Source: Ensifer sp. USDA 6670 (GTDB taxonomy: Bacteria > Pseudomonadota > Alphaproteobacteria > Rhizobiales > Rhizobiaceae). From it: a DNA stretch of 64,000 nt. This document shows, piece after piece, positions 53,930-62,497 of this stretch. The stretch is from positions 62,001 through 126,000 of the forward strand of contig ATWE01000003.1 of assembly GCA_000421085.1 (NCBI GenBank), written 5' to 3'. Position 1 is the stretch's first letter. Every line of letters begins with the position of its first letter. A model generated the notes under the pieces. It did no database searches and was not told where the DNA came from. It worked only from the letters and a program-made list of their open reading frames with translations. A program made the position numbers and the translations under genes.

Positions 53930-54808
53930 ATGACCTACGACCTGACGCCGCGTCCGCTCAATCCGGCGCCGCAAACTCCGGCGATGACCTGGCCGAACGG
54001 TGCGAAGAGCGCCGTCTTCATCGGCTTCGACGTGGATGCCGAAACCGCATGGATCGGCAACAACCCTTCGAATGTGGACCGGATGGTGACCACCTCCCAT
54101 GGCGGCTACGATGCGCGCGTCGGCATCGCCCGGATCGTCGAGCTGATGGACGACCTGGCGCTGAAAGCGACCTTCTTCACGCCCGGATGGACCGCGCTTG
54201 CCCATCCCAAGGCCTGCGAGAAGATTGTCGCGGCCGGACACGAGATCGGTCATCATGGCTACCTTCACAAGATGCCGGATCGCGATCGGATGGACGAGAC
54301 GTTCGAGGAAATCGACCGCGGCTTCGAGGCATTGCAGCGGGCATTCGGCATCCGTCCCGTCGGCTACCGCGCGCCCTCGGGAGAGAACTTTCCCGAGCTC
54401 ATCGCCTATCTTGCCAAATCGGGCATCCGCTATTCGAGCTCGTTTCGAGACGACATCCTGCCCTACCGGCACGCGTCTAGGGACGGCGTGCCGGGGCCGG
54501 TGGAGATCCCGGTCAATTTCGCATTCGACGACTGGAATTTCGGCATGTCCAGCCGCTCGAGCGCGCGACCGCTCTTCGGCCGCGAAGCCGTCCTCGCGCT
54601 TTGGATCGACGAATTCGAGGCCACCCACGCCTGGGGCGGCGTCACGACGCTCGTCCTGCACCCGCAGGTGTCCGGCCGTCCGATGCGCTGGCATCTCCTT
54701 CGCGATTTCCTGCGCCATGTTCAGGCAAAGGGTGACGTCTGGATCGCAACCGGCAAGGAGATTGCCGACCATTTCGAGACGCTGGAACGGCAACGCGGCG
54801 CATCATGA
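53930..54808 (+). CDS. Polysaccharide deacetylase-fold hydrolase (PuuE/PgdA-like)
   Basis: This 292-residue protein has the NodB-type barrel: Asp in FIGFDVDAETAW, the metal-binding histidines in GHEIGHHGYLHK, and RAPSGENFPELIAYLAKSGI. Its sequence is close to the cytoplasmic PuuE/HpPgdA/imidase group, whose members act on allantoin-like or cyclic imide compounds more often than on glycans. It has no signal peptide. GAGGACC precedes the ATG. In this operon a C-N bond hydrolysis step is plausible. Confidence 0.83.
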   Translation: MTYDLTPRPLNPAPQTPAMTWPNGAKSAVFIGFDVDAETAWIGNNPSNVDRMVTTSHGGYDARVGIARIVELMDDLALKATFFTPGWTALAHPKACEKIVAAGHEIGHHGYLHKMPDRDRMDETFEEIDRGFEALQRAFGIRPVGYRAPSGENFPELIAYLAKSGIRYSSSFRDDILPYRHASRDGVPGPVEIPVNFAFDDWNFGMSSRSSARPLFGREAVLALWIDEFEATHAWGGVTTLVLHPQVSGRPMRWHLLRDFLRHVQAKGDVWIATGKEIADHFETLERQRGAS

Positions 54809-54821
54809 CGCTTCCCGCACA

Positions 54822-54938
54822 CCCTCATTCCTGTGCTTGTCACAGGAATCCAGCCAGGCTAAGTCCTTGGGCTGAATAGACTGTTCTGCGTCGCAGACGC
54901 GTCGCTACTGGATCCCTGTGACGAGCACAGGGTGAGGG
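54822..54938. repeat. Rhizobial intergenic mosaic element (RIME-like)
   Basis: CCCTCATTCCTGTGCTTGTC at the left and the near-complementary end at the right (CTGTGACGAGCACAGGG) form a large imperfect palindrome of about 117 bp with inner segments. This is the pattern of RIME elements found between genes in Rhizobium and Sinorhizobium. It lies between convergent genes. Confidence 0.8.
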
Positions 54939-54947
54939 GGAGAATCG

Positions 54948-55784
54948 TCAGACGAGATTCCAGATCCGTCGCGCATTGCCGGAGAGCAGCTTCGCCCGTT
55001 CCTCGGCACTGCAGCCTTCGATGAGAGCCTGGGTGGCCGCGACCCAGGTCGAGAGGTTGCCGCCGAGGGTGCAGACCGGCCAGTCGCTGCCCCAGACCAC
55101 CCGGTCCCATCCGAAAACAGAAATCGTGTGCTCGACATAGGGACGGATCGAGTCGAGCGTCCAGTCATCCTCCGCATAGGCGATCACTCCGGAAATCTTG
55201 GCGACGACATTTGGGCGGCGGGCGATCTCGATCATATGGTCGCGCCAGGGATGCTCCGCGTGACCCTTTATGTCGGGAACGCCGCAATGATCGAGAATGA
55301 ACCGAACGTCGGGCGCAAGGTCGGCGAGCGCAATCGCTTTCGAAATCTGATGCGGCAGGACGCAAAGATCGAAGGTGAAGCGGGTGCCCGAGAGCCGCTT
55401 GACGTTTTCGCGGAAAAGAGGCTGCTCCGAGAGGTCGTCGGCAACGACGTGCAGCACCCGCCTGAAACCCTTGACGAAGGCGTTCTCCTGCTGCCGCTCG
55501 AGATAGGCGGCAAAGCCTTCCTCTTCCGGACGGCAAGCCGCGATCGCGCCTTTGAGGAGGCTTCCCGGCTCACCCGCAAGGCGCGCGACCTCGCGCGTTT
55601 CGAGTTCGATCTCGGCCGGATCGACGTCCACTTCCATATGCAGGGAGGCGGTAATGCCGACGCGCTTTGCCTCCGCCGCATAGGTGGCATAGAGAAAATC
55701 GCGATCGAGCGCGGGAACGCCGGCGAGCCACGGATAATTGAGCGCGGATTTGTCGATCAGATGCAGATGCGTGTCGATGATCAA
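54948..55784 (-). CDS. Amidohydrolase-family lactonase (L-fuconolactonase-like)
   Basis: This 278-residue enzyme belongs to the COG3618-type amidohydrolases, which include L-fuconolactonase and L-rhamnono-lactonase. The start IIDTHLHLID carries the HxH metal motif (His6, His8). FILDHCGVPD and WGSDWPVC give further metal or active-site residues. It would open a sugar acid lactone in the cytoplasm. It is the gene downstream of the IclR gene on the minus strand, with 50 bp between them. Confidence 0.85.
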   Translation of the reverse strand: MIIDTHLHLIDKSALNYPWLAGVPALDRDFLYATYAAEAKRVGITASLHMEVDVDPAEIELETREVARLAGEPGSLLKGAIAACRPEEEGFAAYLERQQENAFVKGFRRVLHVVADDLSEQPLFRENVKRLSGTRFTFDLCVLPHQISKAIALADLAPDVRFILDHCGVPDIKGHAEHPWRDHMIEIARRPNVVAKISGVIAYAEDDWTLDSIRPYVEHTISVFGWDRVVWGSDWPVCTLGGNLSTWVAATQALIEGCSAEERAKLLSGNARRIWNLV

Positions 55785-55801
55785 GGCTGCTCCTCCTCTT
55801 C

Positions 55802-55815
55802 ATTCAAATAAGAAG
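55802..55815. promoter_or_regulatory. 14-nt motif upstream of the amidohydrolase gene
   Basis: ATTCAAATAAGAAG lies 18 nt before the amidohydrolase start. The same sequence lies at 43121-43134. It may be a common operator. Confidence 0.4.
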
Positions 55816-55834
55816 TCGATCGTCCCGACGCGGT

Positions 55835-56695
55835 TCAGCCCTGCGCGACATCGGCACCGGCGAGCGCCGAAAGCTGCGATGCGGTCTTGAGCAGGAGCGA
55901 TATGGTCTCGGTGATGTCGGGGGCCGAAGGATTGTTGACCAGCGAGATATAGGGGCAGGTAAGCGCTGCGATGCTGCGCCCGTCGGGCCCCAGGATCGGG
56001 GCGGAGAGGTTGTAGACACCGGCGGTCTGGGCACTTGCCATCATCTCGTAGCCGCGCTCGCGAATCTGGTCGAGACGGGCGTAGAACTCCGGAGTGAGGT
56101 TGATCTCCTCTCTGCTGCGCACATGTTCGGAGATCATCATCTCCCGTTCCTCCGGCGAGCGGAATGCAAGCAGCACGTGGCCCGATCCGGTGTCGAACAG
56201 GCTGATATGCGAGCCCACCCGGATCGAAATGCCCCAATAGTCCGGCGCCTCCTGCTGCGCGATCACGACCGCAGAGCCGCGGTCGAAGACGGCGAGCTGG
56301 TTGGCCTGCTTCGACCTCTGGGCGAGCTCACGCATCAGCGGCGTGGCGAAGGAAGCGAGCCGGCGCACGGGCGCATGCAACTGCGCCAAGCCGAAGAGCT
56401 TCAGGGTCAGCGAATAGAGATCGCCGTCGATACGGGTTACGTAGCCGCGGCGTACGAGCCTGTCGAGCATGCGGTAGAATTCGTTCGGGCTACGGTTCAG
56501 CCTTTTCGAAATCTCCGCCTGCGTGAGGCCGCCGTCGACGCTGGCAAGCAGCTCCAGTATGTCCAGGCCCTTGTCGAGTGCCGGCGCGCGATACTTGTCG
56601 GACTCATCACTTTCCATCCGCAGCTCTCCCAGATGAATATTCCTCTCCATATACGCATGAAAAGCGGAAGACGGAAGGGAATGGCCCTTGACCAT
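55835..56695 (-). CDS. IclR-family transcriptional regulator
   Basis: This 286-residue protein has an N-terminal winged helix (about 28-90; LTQAEISKRLNRSPNEFYRM) and a C-terminal IclR effector domain (about 105-275) containing DRGSAVVIAQQEAPDYWG. It is divergent from the sugar importer gene at 56785. It probably controls the importer and the minus-strand lactonase gene. ATG 56620 could be an internal alternative start (MESDESDKYRAPALD), which would match the usual length of 250-260 residues better. Confidence 0.88.
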   Translation of the reverse strand: MVKGHSLPSSAFHAYMERNIHLGELRMESDESDKYRAPALDKGLDILELLASVDGGLTQAEISKRLNRSPNEFYRMLDRLVRRGYVTRIDGDLYSLTLKLFGLAQLHAPVRRLASFATPLMRELAQRSKQANQLAVFDRGSAVVIAQQEAPDYWGISIRVGSHISLFDTGSGHVLLAFRSPEEREMMISEHVRSREEINLTPEFYARLDQIRERGYEMMASAQTAGVYNLSAPILGPDGRSIAALTCPYISLVNNPSAPDITETISLLLKTASQLSALAGADVAQG

Positions 56696-56784
56696 CCATA
56701 AATTTATCGTTTGTATATAAATTAGTTTCTCACGGATGAGGACTCATGCTCCTGGAGAAGGGCGTGTTCAGCGGAGGAGATACA

Positions 56785-58104
56785 ATGAACAGGCTGCTTT
56801 CCGGCGTATCGGCCGGAGTGATCATGCTTGCTTGCGCAATGGGGGCGGCCAGTGCCGCGGACCTGCCCGGCAAGTTCGAGGGCGTTACCATCGACGCCAA
56901 GCTGATCGGTGGACAGCAGTACGAAAAGCTTTACGAGCGGATCGGCGAATGGGAGAAGGCGACCGGCGCCAAGGTCAATATCCTGTCGAAGAAGAACCAC
57001 TTCGAACTGGACAAGGAAATCAAGTCCGATATCGCCACCGGCGGCCTCACCTGGTGCGTCGGTTCGAATCACTCCTCCTTCGCGCCGCAATATCCGGACA
57101 TCTATGCGGATCTTTTCGGCCTCATCCCCTCCGAGGAAGTGGCCAAATTCGTGCCGGCGGTGATTGACGCCTCGACGCTCGACGGCAAGCTCGTCATGCT
57201 GCCGCGGGCGCAGTTCGACGTTTCCGCCCTGTATTTCCAGAAGAGCCTCTATCAGGACGAAGCGAAGAAGGCCGAATTCAAGGCCAAATACGGTTATGAC
57301 CTCGCGCCGCCGGACACCTGGACTGAGGTGAGCGACCAGGCGGAATTCTTCGCCGCTCCACCGAATTTCTACGGCACCCAGTTCGCCGGCAAGGAGGAAG
57401 CGATCAACGGCCGCTTCTACGAAATGCTGGTCGCCGAGGGTGGGGAATATCTCGACAAGGACGGCCGTCCGGCCTTCAATTCAGAAGCGGGCGTGCGGGC
57501 GCTCGAATGGTTCGTCAAGCTCTACAAGGACAAGGCGGTACCGCCTGGCACCACCAACTATCTCTGGGACGATCTCGGACAGGGCTTCGCCTCGGGTTCG
57601 ATCGCGGTCAATCTCGACTGGCCCGGCTGGGCATCCTTCTTCAACGATCCGAAATCGTCGAAGGTCGCCGGCAATGTCGGCGTCAAGGTCCAGCCGGCCG
57701 GCTCCTCCGGCAAGCGCACCGGCTGGTCCGGGCATCACGGCTTCTCGGTGACCGAATCCTGCGCGGACAAAGAGGCAGCCGCCTCGCTCGTCTGGTGGCT
57801 GACCAACGAGGACAGCCAGAAGCTCGAATCCGCCGCAGGCCCGCTGCCGACGCGAAGCGCCGTCTGGGACTCCAACATCAAGGCCGCTGAAGGCGACGCC
57901 TACAAGACCGAGGTCCTGCAGGCTTTCCAGGAGGCGGCAAAGCATGCCTTCCCGGTGCCGCAGACGGCTGAGTGGATCGAGATATCCAACGCGGTCTATC
58001 CGGAGCTGCAGGCAGCGATCCTCGGCGACAAGACGTCGAAGGAAGCGCTCGACGCTGCCGCCGAAAAGGCGACCGGCATCCTCGAAGACGCCGGCAAGCT
58101 CTGA
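56785..58104 (+). CDS. Sugar ABC transporter substrate-binding protein
   Basis: This 439-residue periplasmic protein has a signal peptide of about 25 residues ending in ASAAD. The family 1 fold includes KIKSDIATGGLTWCVGSNH-type loop, KLVMLPRAQFDVSALYFQ and GKRTGWSGHHGFSV. ATG 56785 follows GGAGGAGATACA, a strong site, and is preferred to the frame start at 56746. The ligand is probably a sugar such as L-fucose, given the lactonase, mutarotase and dehydratase genes around it. A stable hairpin follows. Confidence 0.9.
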   Translation: MNRLLSGVSAGVIMLACAMGAASAADLPGKFEGVTIDAKLIGGQQYEKLYERIGEWEKATGAKVNILSKKNHFELDKEIKSDIATGGLTWCVGSNHSSFAPQYPDIYADLFGLIPSEEVAKFVPAVIDASTLDGKLVMLPRAQFDVSALYFQKSLYQDEAKKAEFKAKYGYDLAPPDTWTEVSDQAEFFAAPPNFYGTQFAGKEEAINGRFYEMLVAEGGEYLDKDGRPAFNSEAGVRALEWFVKLYKDKAVPPGTTNYLWDDLGQGFASGSIAVNLDWPGWASFFNDPKSSKVAGNVGVKVQPAGSSGKRTGWSGHHGFSVTESCADKEAAASLVWWLTNEDSQKLESAAGPLPTRSAVWDSNIKAAEGDAYKTEVLQAFQEAAKHAFPVPQTAEWIEISNAVYPELQAAILGDKTSKEALDAAAEKATGILEDAGKL

Positions 58105-58117
58105 TCCAGATTGAAAA

Positions 58118-58145
58118 GGCGGCGCCGGACCGTTTCGGCGCCGCC
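58118..58145 (+). terminator. Hairpin between the binding protein and the first permease
   Basis: GGCGGCGCCG and CGGCGCCGCC form a perfect 10-bp stem with an 8-nt loop. Such hairpins often raise the level of the binding protein over the permeases by partial termination or mRNA protection. Confidence 0.6.
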
Positions 58146-58174
58146 ACGCATGTGAACTCTTCCCAGGATCTCCG

Positions 58175-59071
58175 ATGAAGCTCTCGAAATTGTCGGCACC
58201 AACGCTTCTGCTGCTTCCGGCCTTCATCGTCCTGGCAGTCTTCATCGTGCTGCCGCTCATCTTCTCGCTTTATTCGAGCTTCACGCCGTTCCGCCTGACG
58301 AAGCCGGACTCGCTTTGGGTCTTCATCGGTTTTCGGAACTATGTGAACGTCCTCACCAATGCCGAATTCTGGGTGGCATTCGGGCGCACGGTGCTCCTGC
58401 TCACCGTCGCCCTCAACGCCGAGATGTTCCTCGGCCTTGGCTTGGCGCTCCTCGTCAACAAGGCGACTTACGGCCAGCGCGCGCTGCGGACCGCGATGAT
58501 GTTTCCGATGATGTTCTCGCCGGTGCTGGTGGGCTTCCAGTTCAAGTTCCTGTTCAACGACAATATCGGCTTCGTCAACAACGCGCTGCAGTCGCTGGGC
58601 CTCACCGACCGCGCCATCCCCTGGCTGATCGACGGCAATCTCGCGCTCTTCTCGATCATCGTCGCCGAGGTCTGGTCGTCGACGGCGGTTTTTGCGATCC
58701 TCATTCTCGCCGGACTGCTTGCCATGCCCAAGGATCCGGTCGAAGCGGCCCATGTCGACGGCTGCACGCCGTGGCAGACCTTCCGCTACGTCACCTGGCC
58801 CTATCTGATGCCCTTCGCCTTCATCGCGATGACCATCCGTTCGCTCGATGTGGCGCGCGCCTACGACATCGTCAAGATCATGACGGATGGCGGCCCGGCC
58901 AAGCGCACCGAACTGCTCTGGACGCTTATCGGACGCACCGCCTATGGCGACGCTCGCATGGGGATGGCCAACGCCATGGCCTATGTCGCCATCCTGCTGT
59001 CGATCGTCTTCACCGTCTATTTCTTCCGCAAGCTCGCCGCGGCGCGCCAGCAGATCGGAGCCGAGTGGTAA
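58175..59071 (+). CDS. Sugar ABC transporter permease (MalF-like)
   Basis: This 298-residue inner-membrane permease has six predicted membrane segments and the ATPase-contact loop DPVEAAHVDGCTPWQTFRYV. The first segment (about 10-33, LLLLPAFIVLAVFIVLPLIF) fits the family. The stop overlaps the next permease start by 1 nt. Confidence 0.9.
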   Translation: MKLSKLSAPTLLLLPAFIVLAVFIVLPLIFSLYSSFTPFRLTKPDSLWVFIGFRNYVNVLTNAEFWVAFGRTVLLLTVALNAEMFLGLGLALLVNKATYGQRALRTAMMFPMMFSPVLVGFQFKFLFNDNIGFVNNALQSLGLTDRAIPWLIDGNLALFSIIVAEVWSSTAVFAILILAGLLAMPKDPVEAAHVDGCTPWQTFRYVTWPYLMPFAFIAMTIRSLDVARAYDIVKIMTDGGPAKRTELLWTLIGRTAYGDARMGMANAMAYVAILLSIVFTVYFFRKLAAARQQIGAEW

Positions 59072-59937
59072 TGGATACGGACGCATCTCATCGCCTGCGG
59101 CGGCGGTTTCTGAAGGTCGCACATCTGGTGGGGCTCTTTCTCGCCATGCTGATCATCTGCCTGCCGGGTCTCTGGATCGTGCTTTCATCGCTGAGGCCGA
59201 CGGTCGAGATCATGGCCAAGCCGCCGGTCTGGATTCCGGAGACGCTCTCGCTCGACGCCTACCGGGCGATGTTCTCGGGCGCCGGGCAGGGGGGCGTCCC
59301 GGTCTGGGATTATTTCCGCAACTCGCTCATCGTATCGGTCACCTCCACCGTCATCGCGCTGGCGATCGGCCTTTCCGGCGGCTATGCCTTCGCGCGCTAC
59401 CGGTTCAAGGCGAAGTCGGCGATCTTCCTCGGCTTCATGCTTACGCGCGCAGTGCCGGGCATCGCGCTGTCGCTGCCGCTCTTCATGCTCTATGCGCGCA
59501 CCGGCATCATCGATACGCATTTCTCGCTGATCCTCACCTATGTCGCGCTCAACGTTCCCTTCACGATCTGGCTGATCGACGGATTCTTCCGCCAGGTGCC
59601 GAAAGACCTGGCGGAAGCCGCGCAGATCGACGGCTGCACGCCCTGGCAGGCCTTCTGGCAGGTGGAGTTTCCGCTTGCCGGCCCGGGCATTGCGTCGGCC
59701 GGTATCTTCGCTTTCCTGACGTCCTGGAACGAATATGCGCTCGCTTCGCAGATTACCCGCTCCGTCAATTCCAAGACCTTGCCGGTGGGGCTTCTCGACT
59801 ACACCGCCGAATTCACCATCGACTGGCGCGGCATGTGTGCGCTTGCGGTCGTGATGATCGTTCCGGCGTTGACCCTCACCTTCATCATTCAGAAGCACCT
59901 CGTCTCGGGCCTGACCTTCGGCGCGGTGAAAGGATAA
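59071..59937 (+). CDS. Sugar ABC transporter permease (MalG-like)
   Basis: This 288-residue permease has six membrane segments and the ATPase-contact loop DLAEAAQIDGCTPWQAFWQV. The ATG at 59071 gives MDTDASHRLRRRFLK. The frame is open far upstream (to 58315) inside the first permease and that part is not real. It ends 6 nt before the ATPase gene. Confidence 0.9.
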   Translation: MDTDASHRLRRRFLKVAHLVGLFLAMLIICLPGLWIVLSSLRPTVEIMAKPPVWIPETLSLDAYRAMFSGAGQGGVPVWDYFRNSLIVSVTSTVIALAIGLSGGYAFARYRFKAKSAIFLGFMLTRAVPGIALSLPLFMLYARTGIIDTHFSLILTYVALNVPFTIWLIDGFFRQVPKDLAEAAQIDGCTPWQAFWQVEFPLAGPGIASAGIFAFLTSWNEYALASQITRSVNSKTLPVGLLDYTAEFTIDWRGMCALAVVMIVPALTLTFIIQKHLVSGLTFGAVKG

Positions 59938-59943
59938 TCGTTC

Positions 59944-61041
59944 ATGGCGCCCGTTACGCTCAAGAAACTCGTCAAGCGCTACGGCGCTCTGGAAGTCGTG
60001 CACGGCATCGATCTCGAAGTGAAGGATCGCGAATTCATCGCGCTCGTCGGACCTTCGGGCTGCGGCAAGTCGACGACGCTGCGCATGATCGCGGGGCTCG
60101 AGGAGGTCAGCGGCGGCGCGATCGAGATCGGCGGGCGGAAGGTCAACGATCTGCCGCCGCGGGCGCGCAACATCTCGATGGTTTTTCAGTCCTATGCGCT
60201 CTACCCGCATATGACGGTTGCCGAGAATATGGGCTTCTCGCTGAAAATCGCCGGGCGTCCGGCGGAAGAGATCAAGACGCGCGTTGCCGAGGCAGCGGCG
60301 ATCCTCGATCTCGCCCATCTTCTCGAACGCCGACCTTCGCAGCTTTCGGGCGGCCAGCGCCAGCGCGTCGCCATGGGACGCGCGATCGTGCGGCAGCCGG
60401 ACGTCTTTCTCTTCGATGAGCCTCTTTCGAATCTCGACGCGAAGCTCAGGACCCAGGTGCGCACCGAGATCAAGAAACTGCACGCCCGCATGCAGGCGAC
60501 GATGATCTACGTCACCCACGACCAGGTGGAGGCGATGACGCTCTCCGACCGCATCGTCATCATGCGCGACGGGCATATCGAGCAGGTGGGCACGCCGGAG
60601 GATGTCTTCCGCCGCCCGGCGACCAAGTTCGTCGCCGGCTTCATCGGCTCACCGCCGATGAACATGGAGGAGGCGGTCCTGACGGACGGGAAGCTGGCCT
60701 TTGCAAGCGGCGCGACCCTGCCGCTACCGCCACGCTTCCGTTCCTCGGTTCGCGAGGGCCAGAAAGTGACATTCGGGTTAAGGCCGGACGATGTCTATCC
60801 TTCGGGGCACGGCCTCCATGCGGGCGATGCGGACGCCGTCCACGAGATCGAGCTTCCGGTCACGATTACCGAACCGCTGGGCAACGAAACCCTGGTCTTC
60901 ACCCAGTTCAACGGGCGGGATTGGGTCGCGCGCATGCTCAACCCTCGGCCGTTGCGCCCGGGCGAGGCAGTGCCCATGAGCTTCGACCTGTCCCGGGCGC
61001 ATCTCTTCGACGGCGAGACGGGAAAGGCTTTGGCAGGCTGA
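59944..61041 (+). CDS. Sugar ABC transporter ATPase (MalK/UgpC-like)
   Basis: This 365-residue ATPase has Walker A GPSGCGKSTTL (about 36-46), signature LSGGQRQRVAMGRA (about 133-146), Walker B VFLFDEPLSNLDA, and a C-terminal regulatory OB domain (about 235-360). It drives the two permeases upstream. It is 1 nt from the next gene, so the transporter and the enzymes form one operon. Confidence 0.93.
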   Translation: MAPVTLKKLVKRYGALEVVHGIDLEVKDREFIALVGPSGCGKSTTLRMIAGLEEVSGGAIEIGGRKVNDLPPRARNISMVFQSYALYPHMTVAENMGFSLKIAGRPAEEIKTRVAEAAAILDLAHLLERRPSQLSGGQRQRVAMGRAIVRQPDVFLFDEPLSNLDAKLRTQVRTEIKKLHARMQATMIYVTHDQVEAMTLSDRIVIMRDGHIEQVGTPEDVFRRPATKFVAGFIGSPPMNMEEAVLTDGKLAFASGATLPLPPRFRSSVREGQKVTFGLRPDDVYPSGHGLHAGDADAVHEIELPVTITEPLGNETLVFTQFNGRDWVARMLNPRPLRPGEAVPMSFDLSRAHLFDGETGKALAG

Positions 61042-61042
61042 C

Positions 61043-62155
61043 ATGGCAAGGATCGAGAAAATAGAACTGCGGATGGTGGATCTTCCGCCGAAGGTCAAGC
61101 GGACCGACGCCATCCAGAGCTTCGTAAGCCAGGAAACGCCGATCGTCACGATCACGGATGCCGACGGCGCGACCGGCACCGGCTACAGCTACACGATCGG
61201 CACCGGCGGATCCTCCGTCATGCGGCTTCTCTCCGACCATTTGGTTCCGATCCTGCTGGGGGAAGATGCGAACTGCATCGAGGCGCTTTGGCACAAGATG
61301 GAGTTTGCGACGCATGCGACGACCATCGGCGCCATCACGGCCCTGGCGCTCGCCGCCGTGGATACGGCGCTATGGGACCTGCGGGCGAAGAAGCAGAAGC
61401 TGCCGCTCTGGAAACTGGCCGGCGGGGCAAAGGAAAGCTGCCCGCTTTACACCACCGAGGGCGGCTGGCTGCACATCGAAAAGCAGGCCCTTGTCGACGA
61501 CGCAGTGCAGGCGAAGGCCAAGGGCTTCTCCGGATCGAAGGTCAAGATTGGCAAGCCGAGCGGGGCGGAGGATTACGACAGGCTCTCAGCCATGCGCGCA
61601 ACCCTTGGCGACGGCTTCGAAATCATGACGGATTGCAATCAGGGCTTCACCGTCGATGAGGCGATCCGCCGCGCCGCCCGGCTCCGCGAACTCGATCTTG
61701 CCTGGATCGAGGAACCGCTGCCGGCCGACGATCTCGACGGTCACATCCGTCTGACGCGGTCGACGCCGACGCCGATCGCCGTCGGCGAATCCATCTATTC
61801 GATCCGCCATTTTCGCGAATATATGCAGAAGGGCGCCTGCTCGATCGTCCAGGTGGATGTGGCGCGGATCGGCGGCATCACCCCCTGGCTGAAAGTGGCC
61901 CATGCGGCGGAAGCCTTCGACATTCCGGTCTGCCCGCATTTCCTGATGGAATTGCATGTGAGCCTCGTTTGCGCGGTGCCCAATGGGAAGTATGTGGAAT
62001 ACATTCCGCAGCTCGACGATCTGACGCAAAAGGGAATGGAGATCCGGGAGGGCAGGGCAATTGCGCCTTCCGATCCCGGCATCGGCATCGCCTGGGACTG
62101 GGAAGCGGTCAAGGCGCGCTCGGTCGCCGAGTTCACCCGCGAGTACCGCCGGTAG
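61043..62155 (+). CDS. Enolase-superfamily acid-sugar dehydratase (mandelate racemase-like)
   Basis: This 370-residue enzyme has the MR-type active site: Lys166/Lys168 (SKVKIG), metal ligands Asp197 (MTDCNQG), Glu223 (WIEEP) and Glu249 (VGESIY), and the Asp272-His299 dyad (VDVARIGG, CPHFLME). It would remove water from a sugar acid such as L-fuconate to give a 2-keto-3-deoxy acid. The length is shorter than that of classical fuconate dehydratase (about 440), so the exact substrate is open. It starts 1 nt after the ATPase gene. Confidence 0.87.
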   Translation: MARIEKIELRMVDLPPKVKRTDAIQSFVSQETPIVTITDADGATGTGYSYTIGTGGSSVMRLLSDHLVPILLGEDANCIEALWHKMEFATHATTIGAITALALAAVDTALWDLRAKKQKLPLWKLAGGAKESCPLYTTEGGWLHIEKQALVDDAVQAKAKGFSGSKVKIGKPSGAEDYDRLSAMRATLGDGFEIMTDCNQGFTVDEAIRRAARLRELDLAWIEEPLPADDLDGHIRLTRSTPTPIAVGESIYSIRHFREYMQKGACSIVQVDVARIGGITPWLKVAHAAEAFDIPVCPHFLMELHVSLVCAVPNGKYVEYIPQLDDLTQKGMEIREGRAIAPSDPGIGIAWDWEAVKARSVAEFTREYRR

Positions 62156-62167
62156 AAGGGAACGGTC

Positions 62168-62497
62168 ATGCAGAGAATGGGAATGGTGATCGGGCTCGAA
62201 CCGTCGAAAGTAGCGGAATACAAGCGGCTGCATGCGGCCGTCTGGCCGGAGATTCTCGCGCTGATCAGCGAGTGCAACATCACCAATTACTCGATCTTCC
62301 TGAAGGAGCCGGAAAATCTTCTCTTCGGCTACTGGGAATATGTCGGGGAGAACTTCGAAGCCGACATGGCGAAAATGGCGGCACATCCGAAGAACCAGGA
62401 ATGGTGGTCGGTGTGCATGCCCTGCCAGAAGCCGCTCGAAAGCCGCGGGCAAGGCGAGTGGTGGGCGATGATGGAGGAAGTCTTTCATCATGACTGA
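62168..62497 (+). CDS. L-rhamnose/L-fucose mutarotase-like protein
   Basis: This 109-residue dimeric alpha/beta-barrel protein is of the RhaM family: RMGMVIGLEPSKVAEYKRLH, AAVWPEILALISECNITNYS, and WWSVCMPCQ. Active His in KRLH and the Trp pair are visible. It interconverts anomers of a deoxysugar before oxidation. It overlaps the next gene by 8 nt. L-fucose is a plausible substrate by context. Confidence 0.88.
   Translation: MQRMGMVIGLEPSKVAEYKRLHAAVWPEILALISECNITNYSIFLKEPENLLFGYWEYVGENFEADMAKMAAHPKNQEWWSVCMPCQKPLESRGQGEWWAMMEEVFHHD

Noticed and set aside
59185-60576. 463-codon minus-strand open frame
   Set aside because: It lies opposite a permease and an ATPase gene with complete motifs. 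Its own translation is Arg/Asp/His-rich without a family.
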